64,000 nucleotides of DNA from Paraburkholderia caribensis (GTDB lineage: Bacteria > Pseudomonadota > Gammaproteobacteria > Burkholderiales > Burkholderiaceae), in NCBI RefSeq assembly GCF_002902945.1, contig NZ_CP026103.1:806001-870000 (forward strand), given 5' to 3'. Numbering within the stretch: position 1 is the stretch's first letter; the number at the start of each line of letters is the position of its first letter. Made by a program: the position numbers and the translations under genes. The notes under the pieces are model-generated. The model did not search any database and had not been told where the DNA came from. It worked only from the letters and a program-made list of their open reading frames with translations. This document shows, one piece after another, positions 16,790 to 26,027 of this stretch.

Positions 16790-17443
16790 ATGACGCAACA
16801 ACTCAGAATCGATTTTGTCTCCGATATCGCCTGCCCGTGGTGTGCGATCGGGCTTTCGTCGCTCCAGCTTGCGCTGTCGCGTCTCGGCGAAGCGGTGGAT
16901 GTCGAGATCGTCATGCATCCGTTCGAACTGAATCCGCAGATGGGGCCGGAAGGCGAGGCGATCGTCGATTATCTCGGCAAGAAATATGGCCGCACGCCGG
17001 CGCAGATCGAAGAGACGCAGGCAATGATCCGCGAGCGCGGCGCGAGCGTCGGCTTTGCGTTCGGCGCGCGCAACTATGTGTACAACACGTTCGACGCCCA
17101 CCGGCTGCTGTATTGGGCAGGTATCGAAGGCAAGCAGTTGCCGTTGAAGCGCGCGCTGTTGCAGGCGTATCACGGCGACGGCAAGGACCCGAGTAATCGC
17201 GATGTGCTGGTCGAGGCCGCGCAATCTGTCGGCCTCGATGCGGCGAAAGCACGCGACGTGCTGAACGGCAACGACTATGCCGACGAAGTGCGCGCCGAAG
17301 AGCAGCAGTTTCAGGCCATGGGCATTCAGTCCGTTCCGTCGATCGTGTTCAACCAGAAGTATCTGGTGACGGGCGGACAACCCGTCGAAGCGTTCGAGCA
17401 GGTCATCCAGCAGATTCTTGCCGAAGAGGAAGCGGGCGCTTAA
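16790..17443 (+). CDS. FrnE-type DsbA-family thiol oxidoreductase
   Basis: A 217-residue thioredoxin-fold protein. The active site CPWC is at residues 15-18 (SDIACPWCAIG) and the cis-Pro loop appears as QSVPSIVFN near residue 178; an inserted helical domain lies between. No signal peptide is visible, so it acts in the cytoplasm, like FrnE or polyketide-associated DsbA relatives, in disulfide or glutathione-linked isomerase chemistry. The frame opens earlier, at 16751, but the ATG at 16790 begins the conserved domain directly. It is convergent with the TonB receptor gene 15 bases downstream. Confidence 0.85.
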   Translation: MTQQLRIDFVSDIACPWCAIGLSSLQLALSRLGEAVDVEIVMHPFELNPQMGPEGEAIVDYLGKKYGRTPAQIEETQAMIRERGASVGFAFGARNYVYNTFDAHRLLYWAGIEGKQLPLKRALLQAYHGDGKDPSNRDVLVEAAQSVGLDAAKARDVLNGNDYADEVRAEEQQFQAMGIQSVPSIVFNQKYLVTGGQPVEAFEQVIQQILAEEEAGA

Positions 17444-17458
17444 GCGCTTTCTGAAGTA

Positions 17459-19654
17459 TCAGAAGTATTTCGTCGCGCCCGCATACACCGCGAAATGCGG
17501 CGCGTACTGCGGTGCGCCGACCCCGATGCCCGAGCCGTCGCGCAGTTCGTAGACGCGGTTGAAGGCGTTGACGACGACCAGACGCGCGTCGAACTTGCCG
17601 ATCAGCGGCTGGTTGAAATGCTGGATCACCCCGAGGTTGACCTGAGCATAGACGGGCAGACGGTCCGTATTGGCAAAGCCGCTGCGCAGTCCGCTGCCGA
17701 CCAGCCCGTCGAACGTGAAGGTGGTTCTGCCGAGATCGTAGGTCCCGCCGAACGAAGCCGTCACGCGCTGATCGTGATCGAGAAACACCCAATGGCTGTT
17801 GATGAAGGCCAGTTCGTCGGGATCGAAGTTGAACTGCGCCGAACTGATCTGCTTGCCCTGCGCCCGGCTATACGCCAGGTTCAGATAAGCGGAGACGTTG
17901 TCGCGCCTGAAGTTCGCCGTGAATTCGACGCCGTATGTTTTTCCGTATTGATAGTTGAACGGCGTGAAGATCAGGGCCGAGCCGAATTGTCCTTCGTCGA
18001 GCAGATTGGTCGACTTCTTGTAGTACGCATCGAGGCCGAGCGTCAGCGCTGAACCAAGCTTTTGCGTCACGCCGATATCGAAGTAATGGCTGCGTTCCGG
18101 CTGCACGGGATCGTTCTGGCTGGACGGACTCTGGTTCGTCGTGCCGTTGAACTTCGAGATCGTCGAGCCGGAGACCAGCTCGAATGCGGGCGGCGTGAAA
18201 TAGCGTGCGTAGCCGGCGTGCACGGTGGTCGTGGGTGTGAGCGTGTAGACCGCGCCGATGCGCGGGCTCAACTGACTCGCGCTCGTGTACTCGTCCATCC
18301 GGTCGTAGCGCAGACCGTAGTTCACTGTGAGGCGGTCGGTGACCTTCCATTCGTCTTGTGCGTACAAGCTGTACAGGTAGCCCGTTTTGCTGCTGTTGTC
18401 CTGAATGTTGAACGGTTGATCCGAGAGCTGGTTACCGTTTTCATCGACGGCGAAGACGTTCACGCTGTTGTTGAATACCGCGTGCTCCTGCTGGAAGAAC
18501 AGGCCCGCGCGCACCGTGTGTTTGTCGTTCAGACGCCAGGTGGTATCGACTTGCGCGCCATTGGCAGAGTTGCTGTGAAAGTCTTGCGCCGCGACGCCGT
18601 TGAACAGAAGATCGCCGACGGGGTCCGGGTTGAACTGCGTGCGCGTGTAACGCGTGAAAAACGCGACCTGATAATCGAATGCGCCGCCATTCGTGCCTTG
18701 CAACGCGATGGCTGCGAAGTTGTTCAGCTCGGATTGGGTTTCGTTGAGTTGCGATGAATCGAACGTGTTGTTGCCGTTGAGCGTGAAGCTGGTCGGCAGG
18801 CCGGGCGTATTCGGAATTTCGAACTGGTTGCTGGTCGTGCCGAACAGCAGACTCACGCGCGTCAGCGGATTGATGATGTACGACAGATAACCAAACGCGT
18901 CGCCTTGCCGCGTGTGATCGTGAATGGCGTTGGCGCTCGCGGTCGGGTTTTCGATGCCCAGATTGTTCATGCCCAGCGAGCCGCTCAGATAGTAGCTGAA
19001 CGGGCCCTTGCTGCCATAGACGTCGGCGCTGGTCTTGATGGTCTGATGGCTGCCGCCGAACACGTCGATCGAGCCGCCGTTGCCCGTGTCGCCTGTTTTG
19101 GTGCGGATATCGACGATGCCCGCTGTCCGGTAGCCGTATTGCGCGGGCAGTGCGCCCGTCAGCAGATTGACCTGATCGATGATGCGCGTGTCGAGCGATT
19201 GACCGAATCCGCTGATCGGCTCCGGAATGATGATGCCGTTGATCCGGTATTGCAGGTTCGCGTGATCGCCGCGTACATGCAACTGGCCGTATGAATCCGC
19301 AGCGACGCCGGGTGCCTGCAAAAGCACCTGATTGAGCGGCGTATTCTGGCCGGCGGGCAGGGCGTCGATGTCGTCCTGTGTGAAACGATAGACGCTGCTG
19401 CCCGTTTCGGGCAACAAGCCGTTGCGAACGTCATCGAGACGTTTGGCGCTCACCTTCACGTCGGTCATCTCGGTTGGATCGGCGATATTCCCTGCTGACG
19501 CGGAAGGGTCCGTCGCCGCCGATGCCCGCGAAGCGGCACTGAACAGAAGCAGCGTGGCGGCCATCACGTGAGTGTGTTTGCGCATTTTGTTTTGATTGAC
19601 TGTCGTTGAAATCTTGTTCGATTCGTTTTCACGGCGCGAGCGCACCCGATCCAT
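17459..19654 (-). CDS. TonB-dependent outer-membrane receptor, putatively Zur-controlled
   Basis: A 731-residue receptor. The ATG at 19654 follows AGGA by five bases and gives a long basic n-region before the signal core (MAATLLLFSAASRASA); an internal ATG at 19585 would give 708 residues and lacks a good ribosome-binding site. The plug domain spans roughly 75-190 (DDIDALPAG, QAPGVAADS, RIIDQVNLLTGALPAQYG). A 22-strand-type barrel follows and ends in the terminal aromatic ATKYF. No TonB box was confidently identified. A Zur-like site lies 109 bases upstream, so zinc (or a zinc chelate) is a plausible ligand. The protein is not strikingly His-rich, so this needs care. Confidence 0.85.
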   Translation of the reverse strand: MDRVRSRRENESNKISTTVNQNKMRKHTHVMAATLLLFSAASRASAATDPSASAGNIADPTEMTDVKVSAKRLDDVRNGLLPETGSSVYRFTQDDIDALPAGQNTPLNQVLLQAPGVAADSYGQLHVRGDHANLQYRINGIIIPEPISGFGQSLDTRIIDQVNLLTGALPAQYGYRTAGIVDIRTKTGDTGNGGSIDVFGGSHQTIKTSADVYGSKGPFSYYLSGSLGMNNLGIENPTASANAIHDHTRQGDAFGYLSYIINPLTRVSLLFGTTSNQFEIPNTPGLPTSFTLNGNNTFDSSQLNETQSELNNFAAIALQGTNGGAFDYQVAFFTRYTRTQFNPDPVGDLLFNGVAAQDFHSNSANGAQVDTTWRLNDKHTVRAGLFFQQEHAVFNNSVNVFAVDENGNQLSDQPFNIQDNSSKTGYLYSLYAQDEWKVTDRLTVNYGLRYDRMDEYTSASQLSPRIGAVYTLTPTTTVHAGYARYFTPPAFELVSGSTISKFNGTTNQSPSSQNDPVQPERSHYFDIGVTQKLGSALTLGLDAYYKKSTNLLDEGQFGSALIFTPFNYQYGKTYGVEFTANFRRDNVSAYLNLAYSRAQGKQISSAQFNFDPDELAFINSHWVFLDHDQRVTASFGGTYDLGRTTFTFDGLVGSGLRSGFANTDRLPVYAQVNLGVIQHFNQPLIGKFDARLVVVNAFNRVYELRDGSGIGVGAPQYAPHFAVYAGATKYF

Positions 19655-19991
19655 AGGAATCCTATGAATGGACTATGTGGCAGGCTTGTTTTCGAATCGC
19701 TTACGCGATGATCTTGTTGTGACTCTCCGTCCTCTCGTCGTGACGAAAGGCAATGTCGGCGATGTTATAACATAACATTAAAGCGATGCAAGCACCGTGT
19801 ACCGTCCAGCAGACATGCCGTCCGCGGTGCCATTGCAAGCCAATCGCAAGAAAAAAATCTGACGACGCGACGGAATAAGCATCGATCGACTGCGTTAGCC
19901 CATATGTCGCGGTGCCTGCCGCGCGCGTGTGCGCATTGCCCGTTGTGGATCGCAGGGCGCGCGAAACAACAACATCAAACCTGGAGTGGTC
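19655..19991. other. divergent intergenic region, receptor / cytochrome b561
   Basis: 337 bases without a credible gene. It is lower in GC near 19755-19795 and holds the Zur-like palindrome described separately. An imperfect inverted repeat CATAGGAATCCTATG overlaps the receptor start at about 19652. Confidence 0.5.
19763..19777. promoter_or_regulatory. Zur-like operator
   Basis: TGTTATAACATAACA: perfect 6-bp arms TGTTAT/ATAACA around a three-base centre, inside an AT-rich stretch. It closely matches the proteobacterial Zur consensus (TGTTATAnTATAACA) as I remember it. It lies upstream of the TonB-dependent receptor, a typical Zur target. Confidence 0.6.
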
Positions 19992-20585
19992 TTGAGTCAC
20001 AACACGGTTCAACCGGGGTGGGTGCGGATTACGCACTGGATCAATGCTTTGGCCGTCGTGCTGATGGTCATGAGCGGCTGGCAGATTTACGATGCGTCGC
20101 CGATCTTTCCCGTCATCCAGTTTTCTCCTTCGATCACGCTAGGCGGCTGGCTTGGCGGCGCGCTGCAATGGCACTTCGCGGTGATGTGGCTGCTGGTGGC
20201 GAACTTCATCGTGTATCTGGCGGCGAATCTTGCGTCGGGTCGCTTTCGACGCAAGCTGTTGCCGCTCAAGCCAAAACAACTCGCCGCCGATCTGATCGCG
20301 GTCTTGCGCGGACGTCTGAAGCACGACGACCTCGCGCAATACAACGCGATACAAAAGCTCGCCTATCTCGTGGTAATCGCCGATATCGTGCTGATCGTGC
20401 TGTCGGGGCTCGCGGTGTGGAAATCCGTGCAGTTTCCGCTGCTGCGCACGCTGCTGGGCGGTTATGACAATGCACGCATCGTGCACTTCGTCTGCATGAG
20501 CGTGCTGGTCGTGTTCTTCGTCGTGCATGTCGTGATGGTCGCGCTCGTGCCGCGCTCGCTGCTGCTGATGATCCGGGGGCGCTGA
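19992..20585 (+). CDS. cytochrome b561-type membrane electron carrier
   Basis: A 197-residue di-heme cytochrome b. A TTG start at 19992 is preferred since GGAG lies five bases upstream and the protein then begins just before RITHWINA. Four membrane helices carry His residues suited to two b hemes: THWIN, QWHFAVMW, IVHFVCM and VVHVVMV. It ends three bases before the molybdoenzyme gene. In this pairing the cytochrome passes electrons between the quinone pool and the exported or membrane-attached molybdoenzyme. The pairing resembles MsrQ/MsrP but this b561 is a separate family, so the direction of electron flow is uncertain. Confidence 0.85.
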   Translation: MSHNTVQPGWVRITHWINALAVVLMVMSGWQIYDASPIFPVIQFSPSITLGGWLGGALQWHFAVMWLLVANFIVYLAANLASGRFRRKLLPLKPKQLAADLIAVLRGRLKHDDLAQYNAIQKLAYLVVIADIVLIVLSGLAVWKSVQFPLLRTLLGGYDNARIVHFVCMSVLVVFFVVHVVMVALVPRSLLLMIRGR

Positions 20586-20588
20586 ATC

Positions 20589-21380
20589 ATGACGATCCGA
20601 AAACGCACTCCGCAGCCGGGCTCTTTTCTCGCGACGCACGGCGAGTCGATCATCCGCGATGCGCAGCGCGAACTCAAATCACCCGCGCGACGACTGTTCG
20701 GGCAGCGGCTGCTGACGCTGGGCGGCATCGCGCTGTTGTCAGGATGCGACCTGACGAACGACAAGGCAGTGAATACGGCGCTGCGCCGCATTTCGTTTTT
20801 CAACGACGACGTGCAGGCGTTGCTGTTCGACCCGAACACACTCGCGCCGACCTATCCCGAGTCGATGATCACGCGGCCGTTTCCGTTCAACGCGTTCTAC
20901 GACATCGACGAAGTGCCCGAAGTCGACGCCGCGAGTTATCGCTTGCAGATCAGCGGACTCGCGCATGGCAAGCGCGTGTGGACCCTCGACGAACTGCGCG
21001 CGCTGCCGCAGGAAAGCCAGATCACGCGGCATATCTGTATCGAAGGATGGAGCGCGATCGGACATTGGGGCGGCGTGCGCTTCTCCGATTTCCTGCGTCG
21101 CGCGGGCGCGGATACGAGCGCGAAGTATGTGTCGCTACGTTGCGCGGACAACTATTGGACCAGCATCGACATGCCGACCGCGTTGCACGCGCAGACGCTG
21201 CTCACGCTCACTTACGACGGCGACGTGCTGCCGCCCAAGTACGGCTTTCCGATGAAGCTGCGCATGCCCACCAAACTCGGCTACAAGAATCCGAAGCATA
21301 TCGTCGCCATCGAAATCACGAACCAGTATCCGGGCGGCTACTGGGAGAACCAGGGCTACAACTGGTTCGGCGGTTCGTGA
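20589..21380 (+). CDS. sulfite oxidase-fold molybdopterin oxidoreductase
   Basis: A 263-residue protein. The molybdenum-ligating Cys is seen in RHICIEGWSAIGHWGG (Cys150), and the domain continues with SLRCADNYWTSIDM and MPTKLGYKNPKHIVAIE, as in YedY/MsrP-like enzymes. There is no clear twin-arginine signal; instead residues 41-53 read LLTLGGIALLSGC, a hydrophobic stretch ending in a lipobox-like Cys after a long basic n-region (SPARRLFGQR), so export (Tat or Sec) and lipid anchoring are possible. It is cotranscribed with the b561 gene. The substrate could be a sulfoxide, but it is not fixed by sequence. Confidence 0.85.
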   Translation: MTIRKRTPQPGSFLATHGESIIRDAQRELKSPARRLFGQRLLTLGGIALLSGCDLTNDKAVNTALRRISFFNDDVQALLFDPNTLAPTYPESMITRPFPFNAFYDIDEVPEVDAASYRLQISGLAHGKRVWTLDELRALPQESQITRHICIEGWSAIGHWGGVRFSDFLRRAGADTSAKYVSLRCADNYWTSIDMPTALHAQTLLTLTYDGDVLPPKYGFPMKLRMPTKLGYKNPKHIVAIEITNQYPGGYWENQGYNWFGGS

Positions 21381-21434
21381 CGCATTGACCTTGTTCTCTC
21401 TCGTTACACTTAAACCAAACCGTTGGGAGTTTTC

Positions 21435-22049
21435 ATGTCTTTCCGCATCAAACTCGGCGCCACAGTTCTGACAGCCACGCTTGCGACGGCTGCGTTCGCG
21501 CAGGCGCCCGCCACCAAGCCCGCGCGCATCCGCGGCGAAATCGTGTCGCTCGACGGCGACACGCTCAAGGTCCATCGCCGCAGCGGCGACACGGTGTCGA
21601 TCGAAGTGAAGCCGGCCTTGAACGTTTCTGCCGTCAAGGCAATTCAACTGTCCGATATCAAGCCGGGCACCTTCATCGGCACGGCAGCGACCACGGGCAC
21701 CGACGGCAAGCTGACGGCAACGGAAGTCGTGGTATTCCCCGAGTCCGCGCGCGGCACCGGCGAAGGGCATTACGACTGGGACCTCGGACCGAACAGTTCG
21801 ATGACCAACGCCAACGTCGACACCGTGGTTCAAAGCACGAGCGGGCGTGACCTGAAGCTGTCGTACAAGGGCGGCAGCAATGTCGTGACCGTGCCGCCCA
21901 ACGTGCCCGTCGTGACGTTCACGCCTGCCACGCACGGCGATCTGACGCCGGGCAAGAAGGTGTTCGTGGTCGCGACGCCGGCTTCGCAGGGCAGCTACGT
22001 CGCACAACGCGTCGTGGTCGAGAAGGATGGCGTCGCGCCGCCGATGTAA
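21435..22049 (+). CDS. secreted protein with OB/DUF5666-like repeats
   Basis: A 204-residue exported protein. The ATG at 21435 follows GGGAG by five bases and starts a signal peptide (LGATVLTATLATAAFAQ). The mature part opens with RGEIVSLDGDTLKVHRRSGD and VSIEVKPALNV, the rhythm of DUF5666/OB-fold proteins. A second similar segment (STSGRDLKLSYKGGSNVVTV) occurs near residue 140, so it appears to be a two-domain repeat. It lies just after the molybdoenzyme but has its own upstream gap of 54 bases. Function unknown; a periplasmic small-molecule or metal binder is a guess. Confidence 0.7.
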   Translation: MSFRIKLGATVLTATLATAAFAQAPATKPARIRGEIVSLDGDTLKVHRRSGDTVSIEVKPALNVSAVKAIQLSDIKPGTFIGTAATTGTDGKLTATEVVVFPESARGTGEGHYDWDLGPNSSMTNANVDTVVQSTSGRDLKLSYKGGSNVVTVPPNVPVVTFTPATHGDLTPGKKVFVVATPASQGSYVAQRVVVEKDGVAPPM

Positions 22050-22060
22050 TTGCTGCAAGA

Positions 22061-22089
22061 GCCGTTTGAGCATGTCAGGCTCAAACGGC
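22061..22089 (+). terminator. strong hairpin after the DUF5666-like gene
   Basis: Perfect 11-bp stem GCCGTTTGAGC/GCTCAAACGGC with a seven-base loop, 11 bases after the stop. It is followed at once by a second AT-rich hairpin (AAATAATT 22093-22100 with AATTATTT 22106-22113) and T-rich sequence, together a good transcription terminator. Confidence 0.7.
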
Positions 22090-22176
22090 GCTAAATAATT
22101 TCGCCAATTATTTTCCATTTTTGTTATTGGCTGCGACGATAAGATCGACGCAGCCGTAATAAAAGGGGCGAAAAAA

Positions 22177-23325
22177 ATGGCGATTACCTTGAACCTGCCG
22201 GCGTCGGCCAATTCCGGAAAGTCCTTAAAAATCGACGCCATTCGTTTCCTCGCGGCGTTCTGGGTACTGATGTACCACTTCAAGCCACCCCTTTTTCGCG
22301 AACTCTTGCCGCATCGGCTATCGTTTCTGGGCGGCGCGCTGTGGTCCGGATCGACGGCATTATTCGCCGGGCCTGCCGCTGTCATCGTGTTCTTCGTGAT
22401 CTCCGGCTATTGCATTCACGCGGCATATCACAAGGACGTCGCGCTCAAGCCAGTCAACTATTACGCGTCGCGGTTCATCCGTATCGGATTGCCGCTCGTG
22501 GTGCTGCTATGCGTCGTTCAGCCATTGCCGACGGGACAGAATTATCTGGAGTCGGTGTTGTGGTCGCTTTACTGCGAGATGGTGTATTACGCGGTCTATC
22601 CACTGTTGCGGCCGCGCTTTCACTATATCGGCGAAATGATCGCCGGCTGTGCGGTGATGGCGGCTGCGATGGTTGCGTGTGTGCGGCTGTTCGGGCATCC
22701 CGTCTGTCATGGTTGCGTGTATGAAACCTATCGCGTTCCGGGCACGGCCTTGCTGTACGCAGCCGGCTGGATTTCAGGCTGCCTGATCGCGGAGACGCAG
22801 CGCAACGCCGCACAGTTTCAGATTCGTGGCGCGTATTCGCCACTGACAATGGCGATGCGGCGCGGCCTGGATGCGAGCGTGCGGCTGCTTGCCAACCATC
22901 TCGTCGTGCTGAGAATGGTGGTCGTTGCGGCAGGCGCCGCCGTGATGATTCTGCTGTCGGAGTCGAGTCTCAAACCGGCCGCGCTACCCTTGATCACACC
23001 GGATATCACGCTGCCGGTATTTCAGGTCCTCGCGGCAATCTGGATCGCAACGGAAACCGCGACGCCGTCCAGATCAGGTGTGTGGATAGTGCTGGCTGCC
23101 TGCGGCGCGTGGTCGTACAGCCTTTATCTTTGCCACAAGACCGCACTGGCGCTACTCGAAATGACGGCATTCGACGAAACCTCGCGCTATGCATGGTTCG
23201 TCGAAGTGGCGTTGGCCTTTGCGATCAGCTATGCGTTCTACCGGATCGTCGAAAAGCCTTCGCACCTCATTTCGCAGCGGCTGCGAAAGTACACGCCGGA
23301 CGTGCCGGGCGCGCCCGCGGCCTGA
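22177..23325 (+). CDS. acyltransferase 3 family membrane protein
   Basis: A 382-residue integral membrane protein. It begins KIDAIRFLAAFWVLMYHF, the family's RxxA...H pattern with the conserved His in helix 1, and shows about ten helices. FFVISGYCIH and LWSLYCEMVYYAVYPLL match motifs of O-acetyltransferases (OafA, NodX, ExoZ). Such enzymes move acetyl or other acyl groups onto exported sugars or lipids. It is monocistronic, between a terminator and a convergent secreted gene. Its GC is a little lower than its neighbours, in keeping with surface-modification genes that are often exchanged. The acceptor is unknown. Confidence 0.85.
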   Translation: MAITLNLPASANSGKSLKIDAIRFLAAFWVLMYHFKPPLFRELLPHRLSFLGGALWSGSTALFAGPAAVIVFFVISGYCIHAAYHKDVALKPVNYYASRFIRIGLPLVVLLCVVQPLPTGQNYLESVLWSLYCEMVYYAVYPLLRPRFHYIGEMIAGCAVMAAAMVACVRLFGHPVCHGCVYETYRVPGTALLYAAGWISGCLIAETQRNAAQFQIRGAYSPLTMAMRRGLDASVRLLANHLVVLRMVVVAAGAAVMILLSESSLKPAALPLITPDITLPVFQVLAAIWIATETATPSRSGVWIVLAACGAWSYSLYLCHKTALALLEMTAFDETSRYAWFVEVALAFAISYAFYRIVEKPSHLISQRLRKYTPDVPGAPAA

Positions 23326-23369
23326 GCCGCAGCGGCGCCGCCCCTGCGCAAAGACGTTGCGCCGCGACG

Positions 23370-25292
23370 TTACGGCATCCAGCGATAAACAATGATGCTC
23401 GATCCGTTGTAGTTGTCTTTCGTGACCACGTATTCGCCCGTCGATCTGAGGTAAGCCCTGAGGCCGTACATTGAGTCGACATCGTTGCCGACGTCCACGT
23501 TGCCCGGGTTCGAATTGGTCAGCGTGGTGTCGAGGCGGCCCGTGGTGAGATTGAAGGCATCGATGTTCGGCACGGTGTGCACATATCCGACGAACAGATA
23601 GTTGCCCGCCGCCGTCATCGACTTCGCATTCGCGCTGGTGAGATTGATCACCGGGTCGGGCCGCGTCATGTTGCCCGCGCTCCAGCCGTGATACACCTCG
23701 ATCCGCGTATTCATCGCGGTCCAGTCCCAGCTGCCCGCGATGCCTTGCGCAAGAATCATCGTGTCGCTCTCGGCGAGATAGATGATGCGCGTCAACGGGC
23801 GGATGCTCGCGGGAATCGGCAATGCGATGCCGGGTCCCCAGGCCGGCTTGCCGTATCCATCGAAGCCCGTCAGCGGATAGTGATAGATATGATTCGTCCG
23901 ATCGAGCCCGGCCCACACATCGCCCCGGCTGTCGATGCTGAAGCCGCCCGTCACGGCGCGCGTCGTATTGAACGCGGCACCCGGCAACGAAGCGTCCGGC
24001 ACGGCGATATAACCCTTCGACGGTTCGAAATGGAAAAAGTAGAAGATGGCCGGGTTCTGCCCTGACGCGACGAGAATCCGGTTGCCGCCGACGCTGACGA
24101 GCTGGCCGAAGTGCTCGTCGCGCTGCGTGTCGTTGACGTTGAGGCGCGGGTCGTTGGGATACGAGAAGGGATCGACGGTATTCGCGACGAAGGTGCCGCC
24201 CGCCGTGCCCGAATAGATGTTCGTGCCGCTATAGAACAATGCGCCATCCGTCATGGGGTCCGGCGCTGCGACGGCTTCGAAGTTGAGTGACTGCAGCTTC
24301 CATAGCAGGCTGCCTGCGCTGTTATACGCGTGAATATCCGTGCCGCCGTTACGGCCGAGATCCCAGCCGCCGCCCCACGGATTGTTGAGCACGTACAGAT
24401 TGCCGGCCGAGTCCTTGCCGATGCCTTCGATACGCGTAAAGCGCTTGTCGCCGACCTGGCCTTTGACGCCCGTCGTGGCGTCGAGATAGCCGCCCTGGAC
24501 GCCGAAGGTGCCGGCCAGTTGCGGCGCGCCGGTCGTGCTGTAGAGCTTGATGTTCATATCGGGGCCTTCGTCGCCGACCATCAGCAGACCCGTCGATGCA
24601 TCGAAGTACAAGGCGGAAGGGCGCGAGGTCGCGGGCATCTGGATCGTGTTGAGCAAGGCGCCCGTGGGACCGTATTCGACGACGACGCCCGCGCTCTTGC
24701 GCGCCACCCAGAGATTGCCCGCGCTATCCAGCGCGAGCGCCCCGGGCCCCGCGACGCTGAAGTCCTGCTGCCATGCGCCATCCGTCGTGAAGACGCGCAC
24801 GCGATTGCCGAAGAAATCGCTCGCATAGAGCAACGAGCCCGCCGTTGCGAGTCCCGTGATCGCATCGGCGCGGGTCACCGCGTTCCATGTGCTGACGTTG
24901 ATGACGAGATCGCGTGTGCCAGTCGCGCGGTTGTAGCGGCCGACGCCGCCGCTGCCGTATTGCGTGCCCGCCTGCATCGCCGCGAAAATCGACGTCGCAT
25001 TGCCGGTAATGGCGCCGCCCTGGAACTCGCTATGGATACCCATCGATCCGATGCTTTGTCCGTTCTGGTAAAGCGCGACGCCGCCTTCGTTCTCGTCCCA
25101 CATCGACGCCGTATAGACGATACCTTCGGGCGCAACCCACATCGAACGCGCGGCATTGCCGACGTGCGCCGCGAGCGTGCCATAGGTATTCGCGAGCCAG
25201 TCGGTCGTGTATTGCGCATGGGAGACGCAGGCGCTCATCGCGATGAATGTGCCGAAGAACAGGGTGTGCAGCCGTATTCGTTTGTTGTGCAT
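23370..25292 (-). CDS. secreted beta-propeller-like protein (NHL/PQQ-type repeats)
   Basis: A 640-residue exported protein. The ATG at 25292 opens a signal peptide (LHTLFFGTFIAMSACVSHAQ). The mature chain contains many blade-like repeats of the form GNLWVARKSAGVVVEYGPTG, GNLYVLNNPWGGGWDLG and RGDVWAGLDRTNHIYHYPL, the pattern of NHL or SMP30-type propellers. No catalytic residues or domain beyond the propeller can be named. It is alone and convergent with the acyltransferase; its promoter faces the small zinc-ribbon gene. A sugar- or ligand-binding periplasmic or surface role is possible, but I do not recognise an orthologue. Confidence 0.7.
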   Translation of the reverse strand: MHNKRIRLHTLFFGTFIAMSACVSHAQYTTDWLANTYGTLAAHVGNAARSMWVAPEGIVYTASMWDENEGGVALYQNGQSIGSMGIHSEFQGGAITGNATSIFAAMQAGTQYGSGGVGRYNRATGTRDLVINVSTWNAVTRADAITGLATAGSLLYASDFFGNRVRVFTTDGAWQQDFSVAGPGALALDSAGNLWVARKSAGVVVEYGPTGALLNTIQMPATSRPSALYFDASTGLLMVGDEGPDMNIKLYSTTGAPQLAGTFGVQGGYLDATTGVKGQVGDKRFTRIEGIGKDSAGNLYVLNNPWGGGWDLGRNGGTDIHAYNSAGSLLWKLQSLNFEAVAAPDPMTDGALFYSGTNIYSGTAGGTFVANTVDPFSYPNDPRLNVNDTQRDEHFGQLVSVGGNRILVASGQNPAIFYFFHFEPSKGYIAVPDASLPGAAFNTTRAVTGGFSIDSRGDVWAGLDRTNHIYHYPLTGFDGYGKPAWGPGIALPIPASIRPLTRIIYLAESDTMILAQGIAGSWDWTAMNTRIEVYHGWSAGNMTRPDPVINLTSANAKSMTAAGNYLFVGYVHTVPNIDAFNLTTGRLDTTLTNSNPGNVDVGNDVDSMYGLRAYLRSTGEYVVTKDNYNGSSIIVYRWMP

Positions 25293-25574
25293 GCGATAGG
25301 TTCTCTGGCGTCGATCGATCGGATAATTGAATGAAATCGTGCATGGGCCATGCACGAAATTTTAAGTGCCCATTTATTCGAACGGGTATCGATATCCGAA
25401 CGTGGGTGCAGAAAAAATAATGTTCGATGCTGCCCGCATGGCCAGCACGCATGCGGCAATACGAAAAACCCTTCAATCGATGCATGCCGCACTAGAATGG
25501 GTTACTGCCGTATGCGTTTTCGCGGCGATGCGGTTTTGCATCCGCATCCAATTCTTCCGCATCGGAGAATGAGC

Positions 25575-25739
25575 ATGCCGACCTATCAGTATCGTTGCGA
25601 GAGTTGTGGGGAAAAGTTCGAGCACGCGGAGCACGTCGCAGAACATGCAACGGCGCAGCTGAAATGTCCTAAATGCGGAAGCGACAAGGTGCAGCACGCG
25701 CCGACACCGTTCGTCGCGAAGACGTCGCGCAAGAGTTGA
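25575..25739 (+). CDS. FmdB-family zinc-ribbon protein
   Basis: A 54-residue protein with two CxxC pairs: YRCESCG near residue 8 and KCPKCGS near residue 31. It starts MPTYQYRCESCG, the hallmark of FmdB/CxxC regulatory-type proteins. The ATG at 25575 is seven bases past GGAG; an earlier ATG at 25569 is too close to that site. Members are small zinc-binding proteins of unclear role, historically linked to formamidase regulation. Two more small proteins follow on the same strand. Confidence 0.8.
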   Translation: MPTYQYRCESCGEKFEHAEHVAEHATAQLKCPKCGSDKVQHAPTPFVAKTSRKS

Positions 25740-25766
25740 GCGCGTGGCATTGTTAGAGGCACGCAG

Positions 25767-25985
25767 ATGAAACCGTGCGACGCATGCAAGGCGTTAGCAG
25801 GAAAGCCGTCGTCAGCGCCGCCGCATGGCGATTTGAGCGCGATGGGTGCTGACGTCAAAGTGTCGCCGGGGTCTTCCGTCGAACGCTGTGACGAATACCG
25901 TTGTACCGTCTGTGGTAACTGGATGCTGAGGAACACGCCTGGCGTCTGGTTGCTGCGCAATCCGTCGGGCGCATCCACCGCGTGA
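25767..25985 (+). CDS. small Cys-rich protein, possible zinc ribbon
   Basis: A 72-residue protein following the FmdB-like gene by 27 bases. It has two cysteine clusters, CDACK (residues 4-7) and CDEYRCTVCGNW (41-50), which could bind one zinc, and ends WMLRNTPGVWLLRNP. I do not know a family. Co-orientation and the shared cysteine theme with the upstream gene support it being real. Confidence 0.55.
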   Translation: MKPCDACKALAGKPSSAPPHGDLSAMGADVKVSPGSSVERCDEYRCTVCGNWMLRNTPGVWLLRNPSGASTA

Positions 25986-26027
25986 ACGCGCGGCGCTCGC
26001 TAGCGGAAATTTTCGATCGAGGTCGTG

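Noticed and set aside
17436..17447. GCGCTTAAGCGC palindrome at the end of the DsbA-like gene
   Set aside because: No loop and overlaps the coding end; too short to claim as a terminator.
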